NCBI GenBank assembly: GCA_033558025.1
Contig: JAUCEF010000005.1
Span: 6,944,001 to 7,008,000, forward strand
Origin: Phytophthora sp. 'mugwort'
Lineage: Eukaryota > Oomycota > Peronosporomycetes > Peronosporales > Peronosporaceae
Direction: 5' to 3'
Length of the DNA stretch: 64,000 nucleotides
The first letter of the stretch is position 1. Each line of letters opens with the position of its first letter. This document shows, piece after piece, positions 1-10,482 of this stretch. The notes beneath the pieces are model-generated. The model had not been told where the DNA came from. It made no database searches and saw only the letters and a program-made list of their open reading frames with translations. The translations under genes and the position numbers were made by a program.

Positions 1-1224
1 TCACCTCGCTTAAAACAAGGAAGGCTTCCGCAGTGGGTTGAATAAACGCCGGCTGCCGAATGTGTAAAGCACGCATCCGGTCTCTGGCACCCGGTATTTG
101 TAGCAATTCTACAAACCTTCAGTGTTCGCGCGTGATAGATGTTCTCTCCGCTACGAGTAATTGCACACGTCCTTTGGTAACGCCACTTCCGCGATCGAGG
201 AACATGCCAGCCCACAGGTAGCTTCTTGCCCTGGTGGCGAATTTTTGAACACTTCAGGCGGTTCCGGATTGACTGCAACTAATCAGTTACGGCAGCCAAC
301 TCCGAATTGGCAAGTACGCTCGATTGCTGGGGCTCTAGACTACGACTGGAAGTCTAACCCTTGATTCCTTGAGCTTCGCCACACTGAGGCACAGCTTTTG
401 GTCTAGTAGCAATTGGCGTGACCTCCACTGAAGCAATTCTAGCCGGATCCACAACTTCACCGCCAGCAGATGCCTTCATTGTCGCGACGTGTAATTCGGT
501 GACACGTGAATTCTCGCACGGGGTACTCAGCTCATAGCTATCTGTGCAATTTGCATCAATGGCGACGCCACTTCCAGCATAGCCGGTGCGGTAGACGATG
601 ACAAATCATCCGTTGGTACCATTGCGTGCATGGTGCTGCTCGAATCAATCGCACTAGAGACAGCACGCGACGTCTCCTCGCGCATACCACCTTCTGCGGG
701 TCAGCTGCAGCAAATTCCTGCTGAACGGCGCCCTGAACAGCCTGGGTAAAGTGCTGGATCGCCTCGGAGAATCGTGACTTCCTGCAACCAAGTATTCTAT
801 GGGGTCACCGTACACGAACACAAGCGAGTAATACGCGATCCTTGCTCCTGCTATGGAGCGCCTCCGGTGGCAGCCAGGACGCGGGGAGAGGTGCCATCGT
901 GTGGCTACTTGTGCTGGACGCGCGCACAGAGCTGATTGCACTTGGCTTGGTGGAGCGGATTAGAGCGTCGAATGGCCTTCATCAACTTTCAACTCGCGTC
1001 ACCTTCAGAAGAACTCGGGTTCTTCTTCGTCCTCGCGGGCTGAGTGAGGACTGCGACACAGAACGGGCGGCTGGGATGCACCTGTAATGCGGCTGAGATG
1101 CACCGGCAATGACTTTTTGTGCGATGTACATGGTGTGTTTTTCAGACTACAATGTGTGACTCGTCACCCTAAACCGTGACCAGACCTGAAGAGCTGGAAA
1201 GCTAAGTATGGATACAATCTGTTG
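1..1224. other. no recognisable gene
   Basis: Only short overlapping reading frames with no recognisable domain are seen on either strand. The longest runs (161-364 and 842-1087 on +, 654-941 on -) have no motif I recognise. It may be decayed coding or transposon sequence. Confidence 0.4.
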
Positions 1225-1300
1225 CATAGAGAGAAGGTCACCAATCTGTGACCAGCGGAGAGTGGAGGGCTGGCCACAGATTGGTGACCTTCTCTCTATG
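1225..1300. repeat. perfect inverted repeat (26-bp arms)
   Basis: Positions 1225-1250 and 1275-1300 are exact reverse complements, separated by 24 bp. The right arm reads CACAGATTGGTGACCTTCTC and continues to 1300. It could fold into a long hairpin in DNA or RNA. No transposase is adjacent, so it may be a small foldback element or a local inverted duplication. Confidence 0.85.
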
Positions 1301-1377
1301 TAATCGTCAGGGAAGTGTGAAGAAAACCTGTTGGCCCTTTCGTGTTTTAGCGAAGTGGCAGCTCTCGATTTCTTTAA

Positions 1378-1690
1378 ATGTATTACACCTCAACGTGCTC
1401 GGAAGATAGACATCCAAGAATCATACGGCATAACGAAAACACTCTCAACGCCCACGTGCGCAATGGCGATTGTTATTCAAGCAACGCCTGCACGTCACCA
1501 ACTGCTCACTCGAATGTTGGGGTAACACCATTGGTGCTTTGCCGGTGGAGTAGCTGTTGTCTTGCTCACTTTCCTGATGTTTTGCTATTGCAAGCGGCAC
1601 TTACAATCCATGGAAATCTACTACCGGAACTTTAGATCGTCTAGCTTTTCACGAAGATTTCAGAACGAAAACCGCTCCATTTCCTAATCC
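1378..1690 (+). pseudogene. relic of receptor-like kinase ectodomain tail and membrane segment
   Basis: One frame (1378 onward) gives ENTLNAHVRNGDCYSSN, resembling the end of the ectodomain in the kinase at 12061 (RSILEAHACDPNGIQWYSSN) and at 21907 (DRDTLDTHECDENW). After a frame change near 1535, the frame at 1541 gives a hydrophobic run AGGVAVVLLTFLMFCYCKRH, which matches the membrane segment plus basic stop-transfer (FCCKR, CCCKRR) of those kinases. A stop follows at about 1688 and no kinase domain is present. I infer a truncated family member interrupted by a transposon scrap at about 1.76 kb. The identification rests on short similarity and could be wrong. Confidence 0.4.
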
Positions 1691-1762
1691 GTGGCCGCTG
1701 CCCAGGTATGTGGAAATGAGAAGTGATAAATAGTTGTGACTAACTGCATTTTCCTTTGTTTA

Positions 1763-2010
1763 CAGATCGATCGCCTGGACAACGCAAAATTCCACAGGTA
1801 CCGCGAGCTTGAAGAGTTGGTGGACTCTCGTGGCAGCATTTTGCTGTTCTTACCTCCGTACTCGCCGCAGCTAAACCCCATCGAGGTCGGTTTTTCTCTG
1901 CTCAAGCAATGGATAACTCGCCACGCCCCTCTGGCTTTTCGCCAGGACCCGGTTCGCATGTTGGACGTCCTCTCAAATGTGCCACAACGAAAGCGATATC
2001 ATCGGAGCCA
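1763..2010 (+). mobile_element. Tc1/mariner (IS630-type) transposase C-terminal fragment
   Basis: The reading frame contains RLDNAKFHRY, then LLFLPPYSPQLNPIE. This is the second Asp and the final Glu block of the DDE_3 domain of IS630/Tc1-mariner transposases. The first catalytic Asp region and the DNA-binding part are absent. A pyrimidine tract ending in tttacag lies just before the first recognisable codon, so it could be the last exon of a broken gene. The frame runs on to 2170 without further similarity. It is a dead fragment. Confidence 0.75.
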
Positions 2011-2346
2011 ATCTGTACAGTCATTGTGGCTTTGGAGCAACCCAACCGCACATAGATACGTTTTTCAAGTGAATAATACGCTGCATTATTCCATTTTAAT
2101 GTCTGGTGACCCTAGGTGGTCAACATCTTTTATAAGGGAAATAGCCAGTTTAGTAGAACGATCAGATTAGTAGAATATTGGATTGAGCGAATTACCAGCC
2201 TAGATTACAAATTAGGATGTCTGACTGGATAAAATCACAACTTTTCATTTACCTGTGAGCCCAAATATAGAGCTGCCAGACCAGTTCAACCAGTGATTTG
2301 TATATACCAGTCAGTCGTCCCTGTTCAGCCATTACCAAGCCTCCAT

Positions 2347-3770
2347 ATGACCAAGAAGGGCGGCTGGTACTCCTCAGCAGGGCTAAGTGTAGCCGTCGAC
2401 CGAATTCTCGCTGGACGACCGACAAAGAAGATTGCTCAAGAAACTAAGATCGCGTATAATACGCTGCGAAACTATGCTGCGGCTAAGACTAACAATAAAG
2501 ACGCCAGTCCCAGACGGCGTGGGCCATCGCCACTTCTGCCTGTCGAAGCAGAGGGGAGTATCTGTCAGTGGGTTGTCGGCCGGCAGCAAGTTGGACACCC
2601 GGTTGAACAACAGGAGGTTATTCGCAAAGCCTGCGCAATAACAGAGCTGATGTTCGGTCGTGGTGTTGGCGACGGTTGGTACAAGCGATTCATGGAGCGA
2701 AATCCCATATGAGCACGTAAACTTGCAAATATCTCACCAAAGATCGCAACAGTGTCGACAGGTCCGACGTGCTCGTGCTGTTCGGTGCCATGGCCAAGTT
2801 GATAATCGAAGCGGGGTTCGATGGGAGCCGCGTCTTCAATGTCGATGAGACTGCGTCCCAATCCCGTAGCCGGACCAAGCAGGTCGTCGCAATTCGTGGA
2901 TCGCGGAACGTATGAAGTTCGGTAACGACTGCGATTTCCACCTCACCGTCGTTGCCTGTGGAAGCGCCGCTAGCCCTGTCGCCCCGCCCATGATTATTTT
3001 ACCAGGTGAGACAGTACCGCTCACGGTGCTACAAGGTTCGAGTGTGCCGGGGATGGCAGTGACGACGACTGACTCAGGTTTCATGAGCATGATGCTGGAT
3101 GTGAGCTGTCTCCAGTTCCTTGTCGCGACTGTGCCTACGCCAGTTCGCAGGCCAGTGGTGCTTTTCATGGATTGTTGCAGTTCTCTGCCTATCGTTCGAG
3201 TGGCTGTAGCGTACCAGATTAAGCTAGTCTGTTTACCGTCTAATGCTACTAGTATCTTCCAACCTTTAGATGTAGCTGTGTTTAGCTCGTTCAAGATCAA
3301 GCTTCACAGCGCACTGGAGTTACTGCAAGATGGCTCGGACAGCTACACTATCAGCAAGGTCAAAGCGAACAAGCTGGTGGAGCTGGCGTGGCAGCAGTGC
3401 AACTTCAACGACAACATTAAGGCAGGCTTTCGAGCCTGTGGCTTGTACCCACTTTCGCTACACCGCATGACTGAGTGTCTCCATCACTTTCAGCGCAAAG
3501 GTGCACCGAGGGACACCAGAATGTCTGCGTGGCTCAAGGTCAAAACCATCGTCCAAACGATCTACTCGTTCTGTCCCCACCCAATAAGAAGATCCGGCGG
3601 CGCACGACCGTGACTGTAGCAGGCAGACTCCTCACTGAAGCTCTGCTGCTGGAGATTACAGGAGCCAGCGGTCAAGCCAAGAAAAGCAAGACCAAGAAGC
3701 CGCGTGCAGGTGCTGCTGAAAAAACAGCAAAAAAAGTGAGCGAAGAAGTCTGTCCTGCAGGAAGCAGTAG
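2347..3770 (+). mobile_element. pogo/Tigger-like (DDE_1) transposase relic, frameshifted
   Basis: The ATG at 2347 starts a frame with a psq-type helix-turn-helix (KKIAQETKIAYNTLRNYAA) and a CENP-B-like second helix-turn-helix up to 2712. In a second frame, 2733-2900 gives VFNVDETA, the first catalytic Asp block. A third frame, 2912-3613, gives VLFMDCCSS (second Asp, normally DGxxSH) and LPSNATSIFQPLDVAVFSSF, the hallmark DDE_1 block. A further shift gives a basic tail to about 3770 (KKIRRRTTVTVAGRLLTE, a family-typical C-terminus). At least three frame changes make it nonfunctional. No terminal inverted repeats were identified. Confidence 0.85.
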
Positions 3771-3915
3771 TGTAGCCATGCTAAAAGAAATAAATACATG
3801 GGGGACATCAGCAGGTGCACCTACTGTCCTCGGAACCCCGGCACCAAGGCTTACGTTTTGGCACTTCACTTTCCATGGGCCGCAGAGGAATTTGAATCTC
3901 TGTCTGTCACGTTAA

Positions 3916-4815
3916 TGACAGGCGCCATAACCACTTGAGGCAGCAGCACCCGATTTGGCCTGGCCAATCCAGTTGAGTCTTTAATTTGATGAGCACAAAT
4001 TCAACAAGTCGCCACAGTAGGGGAACTCATTGGGAGATCGACACATATCGGTCATAACAAATTAGTTCCCAATACAAATTTCAGTACTAAGATCTTTACT
4101 AAACCAACCGGCCACGCCTCAAATTTGATGCGCTTCCTTTTAGACGCGCCTGCGCCTTCACTGGAGCCGCTGAATGCTTGTTAAAGAACTGTAAAATTGC
4201 CGAAGGCGTCCTCGTTGATTTAGCGCTCGTCATGATAAAAACAAAAGCAGCGGCTGAGAAGATATTGACCCTCGCATAACAACACTGCAACCATTCTACT
4301 AAACTGACAAAAACCCTTATTGATGGTCGGGGCAGTAGCTTCAACTGGGGTCGATAAGGAGGCCGGAAATCGTACGCTGGTAAGCCTAACGCGTCGCGCA
4401 AGACGGCAATATTCAGATCAAGTGGCATCAGACCGCCATTCAATCTACACCGGATTAGCACAAACTTGGCCGTACTTGAAGCCCGGGATGCATCTGCATC
4501 GATGTCTTGCTAGTGGTTTTCAATCGTTAGGAGCTGATCAAATGTAGGATTGTCTGGAACACGGAGGGGTCCTGCTCGGGCCGGCGGGCGTGGGTGAGTA
4601 CCCAGTACACTCGTGAAGCAGCACCGAACGCTTCGGTACCCTCATGAGACTCAATGCCCTCTCCAGTAAGCGATGCGGCAGCTGCAATGCGGCCTTCAGT
4701 CGCTCGGCGAATCACAGTACTTGAACAAGCTTTATTGACAAGCGAACAACTCCTGCTTAAATGAATCCTGTCTACAAAACCAAAAATACATCAGAAGTCA
4801 GAAATAGACACAACA
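3916..4815. other. no recognisable gene
   Basis: A minus-strand frame at 4099-4461 includes a basic Ser/Thr-rich stretch (MTSAKSTRTPSAILQFF) with no family I recognise. Nothing else is supported. It may be the tail of the preceding pogo element plus host spacer. Confidence 0.35.
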
Positions 4816-5481
4816 GGGGGTGTCAGAATTAATAAAGCTGCCGCTGAAATCCCATGCGATTTCGACTCTAAATGACATGCGATTTTAGGGCAAATGACAT
4901 GCCATTTCGAAATCACCAACCTCCAGAGGTGGGCGAATTCACAAAATAGCACATACGATTTGAAAACAATATCCCATACGGCAAACAGCACCGGCAATAT
5001 CAAAGGGAAGAAGCTTCCCTGGCGCCGTCGTTGCTGCGAGGCTGCTACTATCGCTATCTGTCTGTGACCACCGAAAACATAACGCGGTGTAGACATCGCC
5101 TCACAACTGACTTTGCTCTCGCTGTCAGGTAGCGCCGCGCAAGAATCTACAGCTCCTCCACTGTACACTCGACTGGGAGGAGCTCTATCCAGTCGTCAAA
5201 GGGAGAGTTCCCACCGATGTTTTTTTTTTTGTCGAACTTTAGGATAGCGAGAACGAGAAGGTATACGACCTCGGCGATTAAAAACTGGTGGTCACTGGTA
5301 TTTGGCATTGCAACACCTGATTGTTCGGTTGGGTACTTGTCTGGGCGGTTTTATGCGCAGAATTGTGATACCCCCTGGACAAAACTTCGAAATGGCATGT
5401 CATTTGTCCGAAAATCTCATGCCATTTCAGGGCGAAATCGCATGCGATCTCCACGTCAACTTCGTCAATTCTGACACCCCC
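4816..5481. mobile_element. nonautonomous element with ~100-bp terminal inverted repeats
   Basis: The left end 4816-4915 begins GGGGGTGTCAGAATT. It is highly similar to the reverse complement of 5386-5481, which ends in AATTCTGACACCCCC, including an internal block AAATGACATGCCATTTCGAA present in both. The interior has no transposase. Length is about 0.67 kb. No clear target-site duplication is visible. Long TIRs of this kind suggest a MULE-type or MITE-like element. Similar TIR sequence appears at 13786 and 17316, beside a MULE transposase relic, so a MULE could have mobilised it (inference). Confidence 0.7.
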
Positions 5482-5781
5482 CTAATATATATAGAATTAT
5501 GTGAATATATCCCGCTCTTCTATCCTCTAGCTGCCACATTGCCGTTACTATGCACTAACAGTTCATCGTCAGTATGGGCGAGGGGCTAAGACTTTGACTG
5601 AGGCGCAGTAGTAGTAGGCTTAAGCAAGAGGGTCTGTCGTCTGGCCAAATAACTCACCTCATAAAGTCGACCTTCCGCCTAATGCGGGCCCCAAATCCTA
5701 GGTACCCATCTTCTAATGCCAATTCCATTGCCATTGGAGGGCCGTAGTTGGTACGGCTATTTCCAAACGGCTCACTAACTT

Positions 5782-6062
5782 TGTTGATGTGTGCGCCGTA
5801 TATGCGAAGCGGTGACGTCATGCCCATGCGCAGTGATGACACGATGCGTGCGGGCACATGCAGCGATGACGCAATGCATGCGAGCTCACGCAATGGCGTT
5901 GTGCTGAAAGGGGGGCAGTTGAGAACACGTGGATGGATCGGATTGGTCGATATTCCGATTTACTCCTGGGACACAAGGTAAGTAGAAGCAGGTTAGCAAG
6001 AGTAAGGAGACAATAGAACTCACTTCGGCATTTGCCCTCAAACCAACAAGAGCATCTCAACA
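5782..6062 (+). repeat. 5' LTR of copia element
   Basis: The sequence is identical to 10202-10482 except at 5853. It has TG...CA termini within a 6-bp inverted repeat, TGTTGA/TCAACA. The promoter and transcription start should lie here by analogy with other LTR elements, but no TATA box is obvious. Confidence 0.97.
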
Positions 6063-6082
6063 GGTTAACAGCCGCAAGACGC
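6063..6082 (+). promoter_or_regulatory. probable primer binding site (tRNA-Asn anticodon half)
   Basis: The site directly abuts the LTR with no spacer. The first 12 nt, GGTTAACAGCCG, are the reverse complement of CGGCTGTTAACC, the anticodon arm of a eukaryotic tRNA-Asn(GTT), ending two bases past the anticodon loop. It lacks the TGG that would pair with a tRNA 3' CCA end. Drosophila copia primes from a tRNA-iMet 5' half cut at the equivalent position (established). Use of a tRNA-Asn half here is inferred. Confidence 0.6.
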
Positions 6083-6106
6083 TCAAGACCAAGCTTCAGT
6101 ACCGCC

Positions 6107-7760
6107 ATGACCACCACGTCCGCCAAGAAAGCTGAAGTCATCCTGGGAAGCGACAACTACTTCCACTGGGAGTTCGCCATGCGGATGACGCTGGCGAGGA
6201 AGGGGCTGTTGGCGCACGTGCAGTTGGTGAAGGACCCGTCGGAGATGACGGAGGCGTGGCTGCTCAATGACATGAAGGCGCTCGGGCTCATCGCCCAAGG
6301 TGTGGCGGTGGAGCACCACACGAAGATCCGCTCGGCGACGTCGGCCATCATGGCCTGGAACACGTTGCGCGACTTCTACAACCGGACGACCATGCACAAC
6401 CGGGTGACGATGACCCGTCGCCTCCACGAGTTCAAGATGGAGGGCGGCGTGACCATGGCCAAGCACCTGGACGACTTCGACGAGCTCATCGTGGGTCTGC
6501 AGACGCTCGGAGAACCGCTGGACGAGGCTCATCAGCTGGTCATCCTGCTGAGCAGTCTGCCCACGGAGTACGAGTTGATCTGCTCGATCGTGGAGAACGT
6601 GAAAGACTTCACGTTGATCGAGGTGAAGGAGAAGCTACTCAAGGAGTACGAGCGCCTCGACAAGAAGGAAGGCACTGAGCGCGCGCTAAAGGCTACTGCG
6701 AACGGCAGTAAGTTCAAAGGCGCGAAAACCTTCAGGGGCGGCAAGGGCAGCAAGGCCTTCGGTTCAAGGAAGAACGGCGGTTTCAAGGGCAAGTGCTTCA
6801 ACTGCGGCCAGATGGGCCACATGAAGCGGGACTGCCCGGACCCGAACGCGGGCAACAACGACGACGACGCGGTCTTCGCCGTTGGGAAGAGTCGGTCGGC
6901 TGGGTGGCTGATCGACAGCGGTGCGACGGCGCACATGACGCCTCACCGCAACGACTTGTTTGAGTACAAGGACCTCGACTCGGACGTCGAGGTGACCATC
7001 GCGGACGGCAAGAAGATCCGGGTGGTGGGAACGGGGTCGGTGCGCCTGACGGGCATCGACGGCACGCGCATTAAGATGGTTGATGTGATGTACATCCCCG
7101 GGCTGGACCGGCAGCTGCTGTCTGTCAGCAGGCTGGCGGAGCGCGGCATGAGCGTGGAGTTTCAGAAGAAGTCGTGTACGATCTGGAACAAGTCCAAGGC
7201 GATCGCGTTGGGCAAGAAGGTCGGCAAGGCCTACGTGCTCGACTGCGAGAAGGACATGGCGCACTACGTGGAGTACGCCGGAGTCGACAGTGAGTGGGAG
7301 TTGTGGCATGCGCGCATGGGCCACTTGAACAAAGACGCGCTGGCGAAGACGCAGAGCGCCACCACTGGCATGCCCACGTTGGACCGCAAGTCCATGACGC
7401 TGTGCGGGGGCTGCATGAAGGGCAAACAGACGGTCGCGCACTTCCCGTCTCGATCGCTGTCGAAGACGACGAAGGTGTTGCAGTTGGTGCACACGGACGT
7501 CATGGGGCCCATGAAGACGAAGTCTAAGGGCGGGGCCCGGTACGTGCTCACGTTTGTGGATGACTACTCCAAGTACGTGGTGGCGTACTTCATCACCAAG
7601 AAGAGTGAGGTGCCCGTCAAGTTCAAGACGTTCATGAACTTGTACGAGAACCAGTGGGGAGAGCGCATCAAGTGCCTGCGCTCGGACAACGGCACGGAGT
7701 TCGTCAACAAGGAGATGGACAGGTTGTGCGCGTTGAACGGGATCGTTCACCAGAAGCCGT
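6107..7760 (+). CDS. copia gag-protease-integrase (N-terminal part of polyprotein)
   Basis: I chose the ATG at 6107 (context accgccATG), 45 nt past the 5' LTR; the same frame is open upstream but has no earlier ATG. Residues about 1-225 are a copia-type gag (UBN2-like). The CCHC zinc knuckle CFNCGQMGHMKRDC is at 6794-6835. The protease active site, IDSGATAHMT, starts near 6911. Integrase follows: the HHCC finger (WHARMGHLN...CGGCMKG) at about 7310-7420, the first catalytic Asp in LVHTDVMGP near 7490, and the second in LRSDNGTEF near 7680. The frame is lost near 7755 and ends at 7801. Gag packages the RNA, protease matures the polyprotein and integrase inserts the cDNA. Confidence 0.93.
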
Positions 7761-10401
7761 GCCTTACAGCCCGCAGCAGAACGGCGTGGCGGAGCGCATG
7801 AACCGCACGATCATGGAGAAGGCCCGCAGCATGTTGTATTACAAGGCTATCTCAACGATGTGGTGGGCCGAGGCGGTCAGTACGTCGGTGTACCTGATTA
7901 ACCGGTCCACGACCATTACGCACTCGAGCAGGACGCCGTACGAGTTGGCGTTCAGGGGCAAGCCGCGACTGGACCACTTGCGCGTGTTCGGCTCGGTCTG
8001 GTACGCTCACGTCGACAAGGCAAAGCGCACCAAGTTGGAGCCGAAGAGCTTCAAGTGCATGTTCTTGGGGTACGCCGAGAACTCGAAGGGCTACCGCGTG
8101 TACGACTTGGAGTCGAACAAGGTGAAGGTGACAAGGTCGATGAAGCTCGACGAGCGCGAGGTAGACGGCATCTACGACTCGGCGCCGACGGAGAACACGA
8201 CGGTCATCCATTCGACGGAGGACGTCGATGACGTCGTGCAGCACGAGCAAGAGCGCCAACCCGCTACTGAAGAGCCGATGGGATCGGTGGAGGAGAGCCA
8301 TGAGGAAGACACGGAGATGCCCGAGGCTGAGTCGGACGACTTGACGAGGCATGAGCTGGCAAGATACCGAAGGACGCCAGGGGCAACCTTCAGTGACAAT
8401 CTTGTATTCCACCCGGAACCCGAACGAGTCCGACGCCCTCGTGACTCAGTCCTTGCTCTTCAAGACGTTGGAGACGAGTACAAGGTGAACGACGAGGACG
8501 ACCCGGACAACGACGACCACTTCTGGCCGCCGTCGCCTAAGCGACCTCGAGTCGACGAGGACGGACTGCTCGCCGAAGCGGTACTGGCTTACGCTGCCAG
8601 TGTGGGAGACGCTGACGACGCGCCTACCACGTACCAGCAGGCCATGAAGAGCAACGAGGCGTCGGAGTGGATCAAGGCGATGAACTCCGAGTTGAAGGCG
8701 CACGCGGACAATGGCTCGTGGACGCTGGTTCGACGGACGTCTGGCGCCCGGCCGATTGGGTGTCGATGGGTGTTCGCTAAGAAGCGGAACGAGCACGGCC
8801 GAGTTGTGCGGTACAAGGCCCGGTTGGTGGCGAAGGGCTTCAAGCAGAAGTTCGGCGTGGACTTCTTCGAGACGTACTCGCCCGTCGCCAACATGAACTC
8901 GATCAGGGTTGTGCTGTCGGTGGTGGTGGCGAAGGCCTACGTCACAGAGCAGCTGGACGTGGACACAGCGTTCCTGAACAGTGATCTGAAGGAGCAAGTG
9001 TTCATGGAGGTGCCGTACGGCATCACGAACGCGGAGAACATGATGTGCAAGCTGGACAAGGCGATCTACGGCCTCAAGCAGGCCGCGAGCGCGTGGCATC
9101 AGACGATCCACGCCGTGTTTATGAAGATCGGCTTCCGCAGCTGCGGGGCAGACCAGTGCGTCTACGTGAAGGGCTCCAAGGACAACTACATGTACGTCTG
9201 CTTGTACGTGGACGACATGATCATCGCCGCCAAGACCAACAAAGAGATTGACGAGGTCAAGATGGCGTTGAAGAGCGCGTTTAAGATGAAGGAGCTCGGC
9301 GAGGTCAAGTTCATCCTCGGTATGGAGGTGGACCATGACCACACGGCCGGCACGTTGATGATCAGGCAGACGCGCTACATCGACGACGTCGTGAACCGGT
9401 TCAACCAGCAAGACGCGAAAGCGGTGGTGAACCCGTGCGAGTCCGGCATGAAGTTGACGAAGATGCAATCGCCGACCACGAACGCTGAGCGCGAGGACAT
9501 GAGGTCCAAGCCGTACAGGTCTTTGATCGGATGCTTGTTGTACATCACGACCTGCACGCGCCCGGACGTGGCATATATCGTCACGCAGCTGTCGCGGTTC
9601 TTGGAGAACCCTGGGCAGCAGCACTGGAAGGCAGCCATTCGTGTGCTCCGCTACCTGAAGACGACGACGGACTTCGGGGTCATCTACAGCGGCAACGACG
9701 GCAAGGTCGTGTTGGAGGCGTACACGGACGCGGACTGGGGCAGCAATCTGGACGACCGCCGCTCGGTATCCGGGATCATGATCATGATTGGCGGCGCGCC
9801 GGTCGTTTTCAAGTCCAAGTACCAGCGCACGGTGGCGCTGAGCTCGGCGGAGGTGGAGTACATGGCGTTAAGCCTGTGCACGCAGGAGGTGCTGTGGACC
9901 CGTGCGATGCTCAAGGACCTGGGTCATGAGCAAGTGGGAGCGACGCAAGTCTGGGAGGACAACCAAGGTGCCATTGCACTGGCAAGCAACGCCGGCTACA
10001 ATGCGCGGACCAAGCACGTCGACATCAGGCACCACTTCATCCGCGAGAACGTGGCCCGGGACATCATCACGGTGGACTACGTTGGGACGGAAGGTCAGCT
10101 GGCGGACATGCTCACGAAGGCGGTCGGGACGAAGAGACTGCAGTTCTTGCTCGCAGGGAGCGGCGTCCGAACCAAGACCGCTAGCATGCGGCGAGTGGGA
10201 GTGTTGATGTGTGCGCCGTATATGCGAAGCGGTGACGTCATGCCCATGCGCAGTGATGACACGATGCGTGCGAGCACATGCAGCGATGACGCAATGCATG
10301 CGAGCTCACGCAATGGCGTTGTGCTGAAAGGGGGGCAGTTGAGAACACGTGGATGGATCGGATTGGTCGATATTCCGATTTACTCCTGGGACACAAGGTA
10401 A
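7760..10401 (+). CDS. copia integrase C-terminus, reverse transcriptase and RNase H
   Basis: This continues the polyprotein in the -1 frame. It opens with the integrase Glu block SPQQNGVAERMNRT at about 7770, then the GKG-type integrase tail. Reverse transcriptase starts near 8700 (GCRWVFAKK; DVDTAFLN). The polymerase box YVDD is at 9205-9216. RNase H starts near 9715 (YTDADW; SSAEVEYMA; VDIRHHFIRE). The frame stays open beyond the usual end and reads 66 codons into the 3' LTR before TAA at 10399-10401. All RT and RNase H catalytic acidic residues are present. Because the upstream shift removes the link to gag, translation of this part would need frameshifting or internal initiation. Confidence 0.93.
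10188..10201 (+). other. polypurine tract of copia element
   Basis: GCGGCGAGTGGGAG lies directly against the 3' LTR. It is purine-rich and in the expected position for plus-strand DNA priming. It also encodes part of the extended pol reading frame. Confidence 0.7.
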
Positions 10402-10482
10402 GTAGAAGCAGGTTAGCAAGAGTAAGGAGACAATAGAACTCACTTCGGCATTTGCCCTCAAACCAACAAGAGCATCTCAACA
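10202..10482 (+). repeat. 3' LTR of copia element
   Basis: It is identical to 5782-6062 except for A instead of G at 10273. It is followed by the target duplication AACTT at 10483-10487. The pol reading frame terminates inside it at 10401. Confidence 0.97.

Larger units (their letters stand above)
5782..10482 (+). mobile_element. Ty1/copia LTR retrotransposon, near-complete and recent
   Basis: Two 281-bp LTRs (5782-6062 and 10202-10482) enclose one gag-pol region. The LTRs begin TGTTGA and end TCAACA and differ at one position (5853 G, 10273 A). The 5-bp sequence AACTT flanks both sides (5777-5781 and 10483-10487), a perfect target-site duplication. Domain order is gag, CCHC knuckle, protease, integrase, reverse transcriptase, RNase H, which is the copia order. 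A single one-base shift near 7755 inside integrase splits the polyprotein. This shows a recent insertion, now probably non-autonomous unless the shift is a sequencing error. Confidence 0.97.

Noticed and set aside
6032..6106. Upstream extension of the copia gag frame to 6032
   Set aside because: The codon there is TTG and lies inside the LTR; the first ATG with good context is 6107.
6764..9624. Long minus-strand open frames (328 and 392 codons) across the copia element
   Set aside because: They are Arg/Val/His-rich mirror frames of GC-biased gag-pol codons on the plus strand, which carries all the domain motifs.
6107..10401. Programmed -1 frameshift between gag and pol
   Set aside because: The shift is inside integrase between catalytic residues, not at a gag-pol border, and no slippery heptamer is evident there.
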